From Edaphochlamys debaryana (Eukaryota > Chlorophyta > Chlorophyceae > Chlamydomonadales): a stretch of DNA of 64,000 nucleotides. The notes under the pieces are model-generated. The model was not told where the DNA came from. It worked only from the letters and a program-made list of their open reading frames with translations, and did not search any database. Position 1 is the stretch's first letter. Each line of letters opens with the position of its first letter. Shown piece after piece: positions 1 to 11,950 of the stretch. The translations under genes and the position numbers were made by a program. Where the stretch lies: positions 2,356,001 through 2,420,000 of the forward strand of contig JAEHOE010000001.1 of the NCBI GenBank assembly GCA_016858145.1, in the 5' to 3' direction.

Positions 1-105
1 TGCCTGCCCCTGCCCTCCTGTGCTGCCCTTCCACACTGCCCTTCCCCCCTCCAAACCCACACCCCACACCCCACACCCCTCACCCAACCTGCCCCCCCCC
101 CCCAG

Positions 106-3100
106 GCTGGTCTCCGAGGCCCAGCGCGTGGGCTTCCCCCTGCTGGTCAAGGCCGTCAGCGGGGGCGGGGGCAAGGGCATGAAGCTGGCCGCGGGGCCGG
201 AGGACCTGCGGGACGCCATACGGTGAGCCGTGCCAGGGCTGCCTGCAGCACGGCTCCTTCACCACGTGTACATGCATTCTCGCTTGGACTACTGGCACTT
301 GCTCCATATTTCTGGCCTCTCTCTCTCCGCGGACCCAGACGTCTGCACTCGTGCCGTAATGCTCGTGCTTCCTGCCCTCGCCGCCCCGCCGCCAGCTCCG
401 CCCGGCGTGAGGCCCTGGCCTCGTTCGGTGACGACCGAGTCATCCTGGAGCGCTACGTGCAGCGGCCCCGGCACGTGGAGGTGCAGGTGGGGGCGGGGCG
501 GGCCGCAACCTGCGTGCGGCAACGGTCTGCTGCGCCCCGCACGCCCTGCCTGCGACCCCGCCCAGTGAACCAGCCCCCAGATCATACCCCAGTCCCCATC
601 CCGCCCCGCCCTCTCCGGCCCCTTACCCACACCAAGCCACTCCCCCCACTACCCACAAGGTGTTTGCCGACCGGCACGGCGACGCGGTGTACCTGTTTGA
701 CCGCGACTGCTCCCTGCAGCGCCGCCACCAGAAGGTCATCGAGGAGGCGCCCGCGCCGGGGCTGCCGGACGCATTCCACAGGTGGGTGCGCGCGCCCCCC
801 GCACCCCGCCCCCCCCCCTCGCTCGAGGAAGCTCGACGTAGCTCTTGCCCGGGGGTCAGAATGGGCGGGTGGGTGCCACAGCGGTGGACAGACGGGTTGG
901 TGCTTTGGGCAGGTGGGGCTCATGAGCCCGCCCTTGCGACGCCAAACCTCAAAAGACCAAAAGATCGCCCCCCCCCGCCCTGGCCGCCCCGCCCTGGCCG
1001 CCCCGCAACGCACCGTTCCCGGACCCACCCACCTCACTGCCCCGACAGGAGTATTGGCGAGGCGGCGGTGCGCGCCGCCCAGGCGGTGGGGTACGTGAAC
1101 GCCGGCACCGTGGAGTTCATCGTGGACACGGACAGCGGGGGCGAGTTCTTCTTCATGGAGATGAACACGCGGCTGCAGGTGGGGGCCGCGGCCTGCTCGG
1201 GTGTTTGGCTTTCTGGAGTCTGGCGGCTTGGCTCTTCTGCGACACCGCGAGCCCTTCGTGCCACGTATGTCGTCAGTGTGTGTGCGGTGCCCAGGTCAGG
1301 TAGCGGGCAGCGGGGCAGCAGGCTCAGTTCGCCCGACGACCACCTACCGGTACACCCTCCCCCCCCCCCCGCCTTCCCGCCCAGGTGGAGCACCCGGTGA
1401 CCGAGGCCATCACGGGCCAGGACCTGGTGGCCTGGCAGCTGGCGGTGGCGGCGGGGGCCAGGCTGCCGCTGGACCAGGCGGGGCTGGCGGCGGAGGCGGC
1501 GAGGCACGGCCACGCCTTCGAGGCGCGCATCTACGCGGAGAGCCCCCGCAACAACTTCCTGCCGGGTGGGGGCGGGGGCGGGGCAGTGAGGGTGGGGGTT
1601 TGGTGTGGAGGGCAGCTGCCTCAGGAGATGGGGCCAAACATGGTGCGTTGATGAGGGGAGGGATGGGAAGGGGTGAGGCGATGGCAAGCAGGGTGCATCA
1701 GCCCGGCGGTCCAGTCCGGTCCGGTCCAATCCCGTGCGCTCATGTCCGCTCCCTCCTCCCACCCACCCGCCCCGCAGGCGCGGGCACGGTTCGGCGCTGG
1801 CGCACGCCCGCCGCCGCCACCTTCGAGAACGCCCCCCTCCGCGTGGACAGCGGCGTGCGGGAGGTGGGCGGGGCGCGGCCGGGAGACCCCTCCTACTCGA
1901 GTTTGGGGGGATGGCGTGTCTGCACGGTCCGCCTGCCAACCCACCTTCTCCCACCCATACCTCCCTCTCCCCACGACGTAAACCCGCTCAATTCCACACA
2001 CCAACTCCCGCCCTGACCACCACCCATACCTCCTTCCCCGCCCTTCAGGGCGACTCCGTGGGCACCTTCTACGACCCCATGATCGCCAAGCTGGTGGCCT
2101 CGGGGCCCAGCAGGGAGGAGGCGCTGGCGCGGCTGGTGGCGGGGCTGCGGGAGACGCAGGTGGGGGGTGCGCAGCACAGCAGGTGGTGTTTCCGCGGGGG
2201 AACGGGCGGGTGGGGCAGGTACTATGCGGGGGAGGGGGGTGTTGTAGCGCCAGACTGCTCCCTCCGACGTAGGCCCCTTGCCTCCCACAACCCCTTGTAT
2301 CTCGCCCTCACCTGTGTCCTCCTCGCCCTCCCACCCTCTGTCAGGTCGGCGGCCTGCCTACCAACGTGCCCTTCCTCATCCGCCTGGCCACGCACCCCGC
2401 CTTCGCGGCCGCCTCCCCCGAGGAGCTCACCACCGCCTTCATCGGGCGGCACCGGGAGGCGCTGCTGGCGCCGCAGCCGCTCAGCAGCGAGGTGGGGGCG
2501 GGGAAGGGGGGGAAAGGAAGGGGGATGGGGGGTGGAAGGGGAAGGGGGGAGGGATAGGGAGGGGGTTGCACAGCACCTATCGGGCCGGGGTGTAGGCAGC
2601 GGGGCCGCGCGTGCGAGGGCGGGCCGGGGTAACGTCGGGGGAGAGCGGGTGGCTGAGGGGCGAAGGCTGGAGTCAGAGGAGGGAGGACGGCTTGCGGGTT
2701 GCCGGGGGCATCCCTGCTCCCACTTCCCCAACTGCTGTCCTTGGTCCCTGAACACTTTAGAAGTCCGCCTTTCTTCCCCCCCCCCCGCCTTTCTCCCCCT
2801 AAGGTCGCAGCCCTGGCGGCGGTGGCCCGGCACCTGCTGCGGGTCCGCTCCGCCGCCGAGGCCGAGGCGGCGGCGGGGCTGGCGGGGCGGCTGGGGCCCT
2901 GGGGCGGGGCCGCGCCCAGCAGCGGCGGGGCCGGGGGCCCCGCGGGGGGTGACTCCTGGCGGGGGTGGCACCGGCACGCGCGCAGCTTCCTGCTGCGGCA
3001 CCCCGAGGGCGGCGAGGGGGCGGCGGTGCGGGCGACGCTGACGGTGCTGGGGGGAGGCGACTTCACGGTGAGCCGGGGCCGCCGGGGACCTGGGAGGGAG

Positions 3101-4178
3101 GGATGCTGGAGGAATGCGGGAGGGGACGCAAGGCGGTTGGGGCAGAGCCGCGGTTGGGAGCTCCGCGCTGGGAACCTCGCTCCAGACTCAACCCCGGGCT
3201 AGAACCACCTCCCCTCTCCTCTCGGGCTTTCATTAGAACTCCCGTCTCCCCTCTTCCTGCACCTGCAGGTCCACACGGAGATGCTGAGCGGCGCCGCGGC
3301 CGCTGAGGCCGACAAGGCACCCGCCCCCGCCGCCCCGACCGCCCCGCACCCCACCGCCCCGGCCGTGTCGGTCCGATGCGCCACCCTCACGTCGGCCGAC
3401 ACGCTGGTGGCCGAGGTGGGCGGCCGCAGGTGTACGGCAAACGTGCTGATGTACGGCAGCGGCGGCGGCAGCGGCGCGCCGGTGGAGGAGGCCCTTGACC
3501 TGTGGCTGGAGGGGGAGCACTACCACTTCACGTGAGGCACGGGAGGGGGGGGGATGGACCGGGCGAAAGGGCCTACGGCGCTCCATTCCTTACGCGCCGC
3601 TGACGTGCCCCCCTGTGTCCCTCTCCCTTCGCGCAGCTGGTCGGAGCCCACCTGGAGCCGCAAGGCGGGGGCCGGGGGCGCCGCGGGGGCGGGCGGCCGC
3701 GTGGCTGCGCCCATGCCCGGGCGGGTGGTGGCGGTGCTGGCGGCGGAGGGCGACGTGGTCAAAGCAGGTGTGCTGCGCTGGCAGAGGGGCGGGGCCGGAC
3801 AGCGCACGGGGCTGTCTTCGAGGCCGAGGCATCTTGCCTGGCAGCCCCGTGCACGCTTGACCCGTCGCGCACGCTTCCCGCGCCCCGTTCCCTGGTGGTC
3901 ACCATGTGAAATGAACTGCAACCCGTCGAGCCCCTCTCCTTCTCCCCCCGTCCCCTCCACCTCCCGCCCCCCCCGCAGGCACCCCCCTGGTGGCGCTTGA
4001 GGCCATGAAGATGGAGCATTCGGTGGTGAGCCCCTCCGCGGGGCGGGTGGCGGAGGTGCTGGTGGGGCCGGGGGCGCAGGTGGCGCAGGGGCAGCCGCTG
4101 GTGGTGGTGGAGCCCGAGGGGGGCGGCGCGTGCGGCAAGGGGGACGGCAAGGCGGGAGGGGAGAAGAAGGCCAAGTGA
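106..4178 (+). CDS. MCCA: 3-methylcrotonyl-CoA carboxylase alpha (biotin-containing) subunit, 5' partial
   Basis: Biotin carboxylase/carrier subunit of mitochondrial 3-methylcrotonyl-CoA carboxylase (leucine catabolism). The N-terminal part lies left of the window; bases 1-105 are intron. Exons: 106-222, 396-486, 660-781, 1049-1178, 1385-1565, 1778-1863, 2049-2159, 2345-2491, 2804-3067, 3269-3531, 3637-3767, 3979-4178; all phases close, giving about 614 residues. Visible in order: the ATP-grasp glycine loop GGGGKGMK, the biotin carboxylase signature [13 protein letters not shown], the carboxylase C-terminal region [10 protein letters not shown], an Ala/Pro-rich middle (BT domain region), and the biotinyl carrier domain with the biotinylated Lys in EAMKMEHSV. 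Propionyl-CoA carboxylase alpha is the main alternative; MCCA is preferred because green plants keep MCC. A TGTAA motif at 4573-4577 could be the poly(A) signal. Confidence 0.95.
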
Positions 4179-4749
4179 GGAGGGCAAGGCAGGATGAGAG
4201 GGGAGGGTGGAGTGGCGCGGAACGTGGGGAGGAACATGCCTCGGCCGTCGGCCCCTGGTGAGCGCAAAGCTTATGACCATAGCGTAACAAAAGGCAGGTG
4301 TGGCGTTTCTTATTATGTGCGTATGCAGGCAACAGTTGTTGGCAGGCACAGACCAGCCCGTCCATTCACTGCAGTTGGAAAGGGGCCTGCAGTGTTTAGG
4401 GCATCGGTTGGTGCAGTTTAGGATTGGCTGGTGAAGGCCCGCAGATGGTATGCGTTGTACACTACGTTGATATGTACAGTTTTATGTTACTGAGGGTTCT
4501 CCGACTTCAAAGCAAGCGGAAAGCCCCCTCTGAGCCCCCTGGGGGAAGTGAGCGCCTAAAGGCCTTCCACTGTGTAACATTCGCTTCGTGACCCTGGCTT
4601 GCATTCGTGCACACGGTGTGCGGCGGCCCATGGTATCGGCCGTGCCCTTCCCCCCTGCCCCCCCACACAGCGGTTGCTTTTACAGTCGCATCATCTCTTG
4701 CCCCTTCTACACAGACACACACAAGCTAAAATCGATCACATAGCACAGT
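4179..4749. other. intergenic, MCCA 3' region and serine racemase 5' region
   Basis: I see no supported gene here. The only motif noted is TGTAA at 4573-4577, the usual green-algal polyadenylation signal, which fits a 3' UTR of about 400 bases for the upstream gene. The sequence just before the next start codon (about 4630-4749) is pyrimidine-rich and probably contains the promoter and 5' UTR. Confidence 0.5.
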
Positions 4750-7700
4750 ATGGACGAGGAGGCTGTTGCAGTAGCGCCGAATGGCCAGGAGGATGCACCG
4801 ACGGGAGCACCGCTCCCAATCCTCGATGAGCCCGACAAGCCCTCAATTTATGCGGCCACCATAGACGATATCGAGCAGGCTGCAGGCAGAATTGCGCCAC
4901 ACGCTCATTTTACCCCCGTCCAGACTTGTCGTTCCCTTGACCAGCTTGCGGGTAGCCGGAGCTTGTTCTTCAAATGCGAGATATTCCAGCGAACGTGAGC
5001 CACTGTGGGCATGGCATCGGGTCTGGAATCGCGAGCTTGCACGCGCGACACTGTAATCTGGCTCTCGACAGCAGCACATCGGCACCATGATGCTTTGGGT
5101 GGTGCATCCGGGCTCGCGGGGGCGCTTGGCAGTCCGCCGACGTGTCGAGTGGTTGGCTACTGCCTGCCCCTGCACACTCGCCACCCCGCGAGCCGCCCTC
5201 GCCTCCACCCGAGCCTGTCCCTTCCGCCAAACATTTAACTCCTTGCAGAGGAGCCTTCAAGTTCCGGGGGGCGTGTAACAGCGTGTTTGCGCTGAGCGAG
5301 GAGGAGGCCTCCAAGGGCGTGGTCACGCACAGGTGAGGCCGCGCCCGGCTGAGCAGCTGCCAGTGCGCAGGGGCTGCACGACTGGTAGTCACCTCTCATT
5401 CACGCTTGTGCTATCACCTACATACCATCACCAGTTCCCCTTACCACGCTCCATCACGCCCCCCCCGCCGGGCGTGTGCCTCCCGCTTGCCCATTAGCAC
5501 CTGTCCCTCCCCGCATGCCTCCACCTTTCGCTACTGTACCCCCAACCCACCGCCACTCCCCCAGCTCCGGCAACCACGCCGCCGCGCTGGCCCTGGCCGC
5601 CAAGCTGCGGGGCATCCCGGCGCACATCGTGGTGCCCCGCACCACCCCGCAGTGCAAGGTGGACGCCATCATGGGCTACGGAGGTGGGAGGGGGCTGAGG
5701 GTGGGGCGTGAGGGTGGGGCACGGGGCAGGGGGTGGGGCGTGAGGGTGGGTGTGTCGGGGCAGGGGGTGGTGCGGTGTGGTGTGGAGCGGCGGGTGAAGG
5801 GGCGGGGCACCGTAAGGCCGGGAAAAGGTTACCGTAGGAGTGCTGCGCATTGCGGGTGATGATGTGGGTCGGGGCGAACCTGGGCGCCAGGGGCCTTAAT
5901 CCCCCCTCCACATCCTCCTCCCCCACCTTTCCCACCCCCCTCCGCGCGCGCAGGCAAGCTGCACTTCTGTGAGCCGACCATGGAGGCGCGCGAGGAGGCG
6001 TGCGCGCGCGTTCAGGCGGAGACGGGGGCGGTCTTCATCCCGCCCTACAACTACGGACCCGTCATCGCGGGGCAGGGCACCATCGCACTGGAATTCCTAG
6101 CGCAGGTGGGGAAAGGGGAGGGGGGAGGGGTTTGAATAGGAGCGATAGTGAAGACACTTGTGTATGTTGGGGAGCCGGCACGGGCCCGGGTCATGGATGC
6201 GGACTGGATGCTGTAAAGCAGAGGACGGAGAGCGGGGGCACAGGGCGCTGCGGAACTCCCATCCCACCCGCGTCTTGGTCCACGGCCCCCCTTTCTTCTT
6301 GCCCCTGTCTGCTCCCCCCGCACCCAGGTGCCCGACCTGGATGCCCTGGTGGTGCCCATCTCGGGGGGCGGCATGATCAGCGGCATCGCGCTGGCGGCCA
6401 AGGCCCTGCGGCCGGGGATAAAGGCAAGCAGCCAGGGGACAGGGGGGGGCGGACGGGAGGTGCGGGGGGCCCTCGGGCGCGTGGCTGTGCAGGGGCGGGT
6501 CAGCGGTGGCGAGGGTCGAGGAGTGGAGGCGCAAGAGAGGCGTGGAGGCGCGTGTGGTATCCGACCCACATCGTCTCACCCGTCATGAACGCGTGTGACT
6601 GCGCCTCGGGCCGCGCAGGTCATCGCCGCGGAGCCCGCGGGCACCAACGGCGCCCCCGACACCGCCCTGGCCAAGATGGCTGGCTGGGTGGTGCCCTGCG
6701 CGCGGACCGACACCATTGCGGACGGCCTGCAGGGTGGGGCCTGGGAGGAGGGGACGGGGTTTGGGGCCCAGTACTTTCGCGCCCTGTCGCACTCCGGCTG
6801 GGCAGGGATGTGCAAGGTTCGGCAACAGGGCATCCATCCCGCGGACCTCCCACTGCTCTCAGCAGCTCTGTCCCTCACCCTGCACCCCGCCTCTCTGCCC
6901 CCGCCAGGCCGGCTGGGCAGCCTGACGTGGCCCGTGGTCCGCGACCTGGTGGATGGGGTGGTGGTGGTGGACGAGGCGGAGATCGTCAACGCCATGCGGC
7001 TCATCATGGAGCGGATGAAGGTGGGGGGCGCAGCGGGCCGGGGGTGGAGGGGGGTGAGAAGGCGGGAAGGGGCGGCGAGGCAAGCTCTGGGAGGGCGGCT
7101 CGTACCTGGCCAGGCCTCATCCGCCGGGCACAATGCCGGGAGCATAGGGGAACAGAGGGAAGTCGGCGTAGACGCCTCCCATCACGCCTCCCATCACGGC
7201 TAGACATACGAGTCTGCATGCGTAGGGTCGGAGGAAAGCGTAGAATGGCCGGTCGGCTACGTATTTTCTACGTATTTTCTACGATATACGTAGGAACTAC
7301 GTAGCTACAACTTCCAAACTACCCCTAAACGTTGGACTTTTGAGCTGAAACTTTGGCTATGGCACGGCTCGGGTCTGTGCAGGTGTTTGCCATGCTTGGG
7401 GTGTGCGGAAGTGACCGGGGTGCATGTGCTGCCATGCAACGGCAACTGCACACCGTGCCTCCGGCGGCTGCCTGCAGCCGCCACTCTCACGCAAGCTGCC
7501 TCCTGGGCCCCACGTCCGGGGGCAATAATCCCCTCCTCGCAACAGCACGCGACAACCAACCTCCTCGCCCAAACAGCCGCGTTAGCACACTCTAACCAAG
7601 CTCACGGCTTGCTCACGGCTCCCAGAGCCGGGGGCAACGCGGGCCAGCAGTTCCCTCCTCGCTGCTAGCCTCCTCGCCGCAGCCTCCTCGCCGCAGCCTC

Positions 7701-8981
7701 CTCGCAACAGCACGCGACAACCAACCTCCTCGCCCAAACGGCCCCCAGAGCCGCAGCCTTGCTCCCGGGCCCCACAGCTGGGGGCAACACGGGCAAGCAG
7801 GTCAGTCGAATTCAGGCGCCGTCTCGGGGATATACTCAACGCCGTCAGCCGTGACCAGCGGCAGCTGCAGTGCAGCCTGCCCGCCCTTCTCTACCCTCCC
7901 GCCCTCGCCGCCCTTCGCTCCCTTCCCGCCCTCGCCGCCCTTCGCTCCCTTCCCGCCCTCCCCAGCCTCTGCTCCCTTCCCGCCCTCCCCAGCCTTCGCT
8001 CCTTTCCCGCCATTCCCGCCGCTCGCTCCCTTGCCGCGCTGCGCGGCCTCCACCCCCTCGCCCTCCCCCTCCTCGATCGCCGCCCGCGCTCAGCACGGCC
8101 ATCAGCACCTCCTCGTCGTACACAACGCCGCGCCCTCCCGCCGCACCCTCCTCCACGCTGTTTTGCCGGATATATATCAGCTTCTCAGCGCGCTCGCGTG
8201 CTAGACGGTTGCGGGCTTTCGTGAAGATGTTGCCCCAGATTGACCAGTTGCGCTCTGCCGCACACGTTGTCGCGTGCATGCGGAGAAGCCGCTCAGCCAC
8301 GGCGGCCAGTGCGGGAAAGCGAGGGGACAGCCACTTTCGCCACACCTTCAACCGCACCGTAAAGTAAGCCCACCACCACGTAGAGGACGTCCGTTTCGCG
8401 TCATTCAGGCTCTTTGCGTACTCTTCCGCGCTCAGGCCGGTTCGCTTATTGTACTTGTAGCCCTCCTTTGGGGACTGTTCGGTGCTCGCCATGTCCTCTA
8501 ATCACTGTGTGTACGTGTCTGGGGCTAAGCGCAACACCAGCAACGTGCTTCGGGCCTTAGCGCTGCATGTCCGGCACCCAAAACACAGCGTGTCACCCCC
8601 GCCGGCCCCCCCGTAGAACGGCCGTAGATAAGCGTATTTCTACGGGGGGTCTAGAGGGTCACCTACGTTCCACGTAGAATTCTACGTAAAAAACGTATTC
8701 GTAGTTTCTACGTTCTAAGGGGCCTCCAACCCTATGCATGCGCCTCTTTGCCCTAAACCCCCCTTGTCCCTCGCCCCCCCCCTCCCCCTCAGCTGGTTGT
8801 GGAGCCCAGCGGCGCCGTGGGCCTGGCAGCGGTGCTGTCGCCCGCCTGGGCCTCGGGGCACGTGACGCGCGAGTGCACGCGCGTGGGCGTGGTGCTGTGC
8901 GGCGGCAACCTGGACCTGGGCGCCAAGGGCTTCTGGGACATGTGGCTGCCCAAGAGCCAGCAGGCGCAGGACGAGGACTGA
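4750..8981 (+). CDS. SRR: serine racemase (PLP fold type II)
   Basis: PLP enzyme that interconverts L- and D-serine and usually also dehydrates serine to pyruvate. Exons: 4750-4994, 5249-5332, 5565-5683, 5954-6105, 6328-6423, 6619-6733, 6908-7020, 8793-8981; 370 residues, normal for the family. The PLP lysine sits in GAFKFRGA (the FKFRG form typical of serine racemase), SSGNHAAALALAAK is the substrate loop, SGGGMISGIA the phosphate-binding glycine loop, and LCGGNLD the C-terminal cofactor-site segment. The intron after exon 5 uses a GC donor (gcaagc). The last intron is 1,772 bp because a hAT transposon sits in it; without element and duplication it would be about 252 bp, and the flanking exons still join in frame. 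Threonine dehydratase or a related racemase/dehydratase is the alternative; no C-terminal ACT regulatory domain is present, which argues against biosynthetic threonine deaminase. Confidence 0.93.
7845..8492 (-). pseudogene. hAT transposase C-terminal fragment (dimerisation domain)
   Basis: Open frame of 215 codons inside the hAT element. Residues about 50-110 match the hAT C-terminal dimerisation region: conserved hydrophobics around SPRFPALAAVAERLL, then CAAERNWSIWG and KARNRLARERAEKL. The BED zinc finger and RNase H-like catalytic core that should precede it are missing; there are only about 240 bases between its start and the element end. After the domain the frame runs into a low-complexity Gly/Arg/Glu tail encoded by a minisatellite (about 7896-8040), so the natural C-terminus is unclear. 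It may be a remnant exon of a once longer gene. Confidence 0.8.
7896..8040. repeat. minisatellite inside hAT element
   Basis: About five imperfect copies of a roughly 27-bp unit built from cgccctcgccgcccttcgct plus cccttcc. On the minus strand it encodes GGREGSEG-like repeats at the end of the transposase fragment. Confidence 0.7.
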
Positions 8982-10582
8982 GGGGCGGGGGGAGAGAGGC
9001 GGGGGCAAGGGGGGGTGGAGAGAGAGGAGATGCGCGGGGCAATATTAAGGATTGAGTGGGCACGGTTTGTAGGCTTGAGAGATGGGATGGTGGGTTTGGC
9101 CAAGGCGGTTGCGGCCGAGCAGGGGTTACTCGGACTGGAGCTGGGGCGGCAGGATACTGGATGGACTCAGCGCTGGGGAGCGGGCATGAGGAGGGAGGAG
9201 GAGGGGGCGACTTCCTCGCACCGATGCGCGAAGCACCAGGGGCGTGACTGCACATAGGTTGACTGACTCAAGGCGGGGGATGAGCCAAATGACAAGGCGG
9301 AGGCAAGGCGAGGCAAAGGAGATAGACGCTTAGGGAAGTGATGTTACATGTGCGGGTAGTCCAAGCGCCGCCGACAACGCTTCGACCCCCCGCACACGCC
9401 TAGCATGGGAGGCGTGAGTGCACTACGGGCAGGGGGCTCTTGGAGCCGCCATCTCTGGCCCGGGCCTGCATAGCAACGCCCAAGGCTGTTCAGTAGGCAA
9501 CCGTAGCAGATGAGCTTGAGCACGGCTGTAGGCCTCTGCACTGACTTATGCACCGCAGGTTGTCGCAGGAGCAGGCGGGGTTGTGTGGTGGGGTGCTCGT
9601 GGCTCGCTTTGCTGCGTGCCAGTGTACGCCTTGGCCGGTTTCTCTTTCACGATGCCCCACCCCCATTCGAACAGCGCACTGGTGACCGGGCCGGCCAGAC
9701 ACGACAGCACTTATGCATGCCACGGTCTGTCCCAACAGACGGTGACCCAATCCGCGCACTCCGCCAGGGGGTAACGGAAGCAGAAGACATTCCCATTACC
9801 ACAGACCGCAGCCGCTATGCTTAACGCTGGCCAACAGCTAGTACAACATGGCCTACCGCTCCCACCGCTCCCAGACTGAGATAGGCAGCCACCACAGTCC
9901 AGTGTGATCCATCCTGACCCCGCAACTGCTAGCACCGCAACTTGACGTCCGCGCCCCAAACCCGCAAAGGCACGGTCGACGCACGAGGGCCCCAACACGG
10001 ACCCATCCTTATTCGCCATCATGGCGTGACTGACCTGCAAGACCTTCTGTCGGGCGGCGGCGCACGGTTGCTGCCGTCGGCCATCGTCCAACGCCCGCTT
10101 GCCGCGCAACACACCCATCGGGACAGCAGCCCGCAACCCCCAATCAACCCAAGAGGGAGGGACCGGCCCCCCTTGCGAGGAGGGGCCGGCCCACGCAATG
10201 CGCGCGCGTAGCTCCCCTGCCATGCGGCACAGCAAAGTGAAGAGTAAATGCAAGCAGCAACTAATAACTCGCAAGCAATATGACGCCCTGCACTACTAGG
10301 CAATGCACCTAGCAAGAAACGCACTCCGCTACTCTACAGAGCTGCACCCATCATACATGAGGACAAGCTACACACACTGCTCAAAGAAGTACCGTATGAT
10401 CACCGCCATAGGATCACAACCGGACAAGAAGACTGGTCACCGCTCCGCGCCGCTCCTCGCTGCTCCGCGCATCTCCCTGTGCCTGGAGGGCCGCCCTCGC
10501 CTGCCCGCTCCCTCAAGGCCCGCCCGTCTCCAAGAACTTCCTCTGCTCCTCAGCTTTCAAGCCGCCATCCATCTGCCGACCC
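8982..10582. other. intergenic, no gene supported
   Basis: 3' flank of serine racemase and 3' flank of the minus-strand gene that ends at 10583. Several frames stay open for 60-190 codons on both strands, but none shows a family motif, a splice-consistent structure or strong codon preference. The stretch 9340-10420 is less GC-rich than its neighbours. I see nothing I would call a gene. Confidence 0.4.
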
Positions 10583-11950
10583 TCAGTGCGCCGCGCTTTT
10601 GTGCGCCCCCTTCCGCCGGTGCTTGCGAGCCTTGCTGCTCCCGTTGGCGACACCGGAAGCGCCCAGCGCCGCTGCGGCCTTGGCCCCCACGGCCGCCCCC
10701 ACCTCGGCCACCCCATCCGCCTCGGCGGAGCCCGCACTGTCGGCGGCGTCCTGCGGAGGCGCGCCGTGGCTGACGTCACTGTCGTCCGTCAGCTCCAGCT
10801 CCGCCACCTCGACGCCCACCGCCACACTGACCGCAGCGGCGGCGTCAGCAGCCGGGACCTCGGCAGCGGAGGGAGGCGTCGGCGGCGCGGTAACCGCGGG
10901 TTTGGCTGCGGCGTCCGTCATGTCGCCCACGCCTGGGTGCGTGGGTGAGTCCGGCAGCGCGTAGCCGCAGCCGTTGGCCTCCGCGACAGCGGGTGAGGCC
11001 TCCGCCACCAGGGCAGGGGCAGCCACGTAGCAGCTCGAGTCGTACGCGTCCTCGTCAGCATCTGGCGCCGCCAGCGCCTCGGTCTCAACCTCTGCCTCCG
11101 CTGCCGGCTGCACCTCCGCCGCAGGCTCCTCGGCCTCAACCACGTCAGCAACGGCCTCCATCAGCGAGATCTCACTGGCCACCGGGGCTGGGATCGGGGC
11201 CGGCTCGTCCTCATCCTCGGCGGGTGGCGTTCGGGGCGAGGGCGGGGGCGGTGTGGCAGGGCGCTCCTCGGCGGCACGGCAGGTCCCCTCGCGCTCAGCG
11301 CCCAGCGCGTCCGGCAGGGGAGAGCATGCCTCAGCCTACGACAGCGGAGGGCAGGCGGATGCCGTGATTAAGAAAGGGCGTTCGTTGTAACATTCGTACG
11401 GCGTGGTAGGCAGCGCACCTGGTCAGCGGTTGGCGCGTCAGCGGAAGTGGGGGTGCACTTGCGGGCAAGGGCGGCCGCGATCGAGCACCAGAGGCGACCA
11501 ACGGTGACCTCCGCTACGCCGCACGTCAAACCATAGATGGCGCCAGCGACGAAGAAGAGGGTGGTGATGACGCGAGCCTGAAGAGGCGTGAGGCGGTGGG
11601 GAGGCGTGATGAGTCGTCGTGGCCGAGGGGCAGAGGGGCAGGCGTTAAGGTCGTGGGGGACACTGGGCTGGTACCCGCAACACCCGCGGGTCTTCCAACG
11701 GGTGTGGTGTGGCAGGAGCAAATCGCTTCATTTGCCGGGTAGCGCCGGGGCTCGGGGGAGCCGGGGGAAAAGCGCGTGGCAGTTGCCAGCAAAACACAAC
11801 CGCCGCAAAATACAACCGTTGGCCGTCCGGACGGAGGCCTCCTCGGGCTCGACCGCCCCGGTGGTGAGACACGAACGCACGAAAGGCTTTGCAGGGGCGG
11901 TGGAGGACCCCGGTGGCGTGAAACGCAGGCGACAAGGCCTTGGCGCGCAT
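10583..11950 (-). CDS. hypothetical acidic Ala/Glu-rich protein with one membrane segment
   Basis: Unrecognised gene. Model: exon 1 11950-11675, exon 2 11577-11419, exon 3 11335-10583; both junctions are phase 0 with donors GTACCA and GTGCGC and acceptors TTCAG and CGTAG, giving 395 residues. Exon 1 encodes a basic, Ala/Arg-rich N-terminus that could be an organelle targeting peptide (inference). Exon 2 has a hydrophobic stretch, VITTLFFVAGAIYGLTCGVA, likely a membrane helix. Exon 3 encodes about 250 residues dominated by Ala, Glu, Val, Pro and Asp, ending in a basic tail (KARKHRRKGAHKS). The large stop-free final exon with consistent composition is the best evidence that it is coding; exon 1 is the least certain part. 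Confidence 0.5.

Larger units (their letters stand above)
7223..8734 (-). mobile_element. hAT-superfamily DNA transposon, internally deleted, in serine racemase intron 7
   Basis: The element is bounded by a perfect 8-bp target duplication TGCATGCG (7215-7222 and 8735-8742) and 12-bp terminal inverted repeats, TAGGGTCGGAGG at the left and the complement of TAGGGTTGGAGG at the right (one mismatch). Subterminal regions at both ends are crowded with TACGTA/CTACGT motifs (7250-7315 and 8620-8716), as in hAT elements whose transposase binds short subterminal repeats. The 8-bp duplication, the TAGGG terminus and the encoded dimerisation domain agree on hAT. Only the C-terminal part of the transposase remains, so it is probably non-autonomous. 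The intact ends and perfect duplication suggest a fairly recent insertion. Confidence 0.9.

Noticed and set aside
1034..1954. 306-codon open frame on the minus strand opposite MCCA
   Set aside because: It is the GC-rich shadow of MCCA exons and introns: Pro/Arg/Ala-dominated, no motif, and the plus strand carries unmistakable biotin carboxylase exons.
1734..3041. 435-codon plus-strand open frame across MCCA introns
   Set aside because: It reads through several introns with strong splice sites and is in the wrong frame for the biotin carboxyl carrier exons downstream; the composition is Pro/Arg/Gly noise.
6000..7304. 434-codon open frame overlapping serine racemase exons
   Set aside because: Wrong frame relative to SGGGMISGIA and the other serine racemase exons; no motif of its own.
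9711..10274. 187-codon minus-strand frame in the 9-10 kb gap
   Set aside because: Cys/Trp/Gly-rich with no recognisable domain or splice context; indistinguishable from chance in this base composition.
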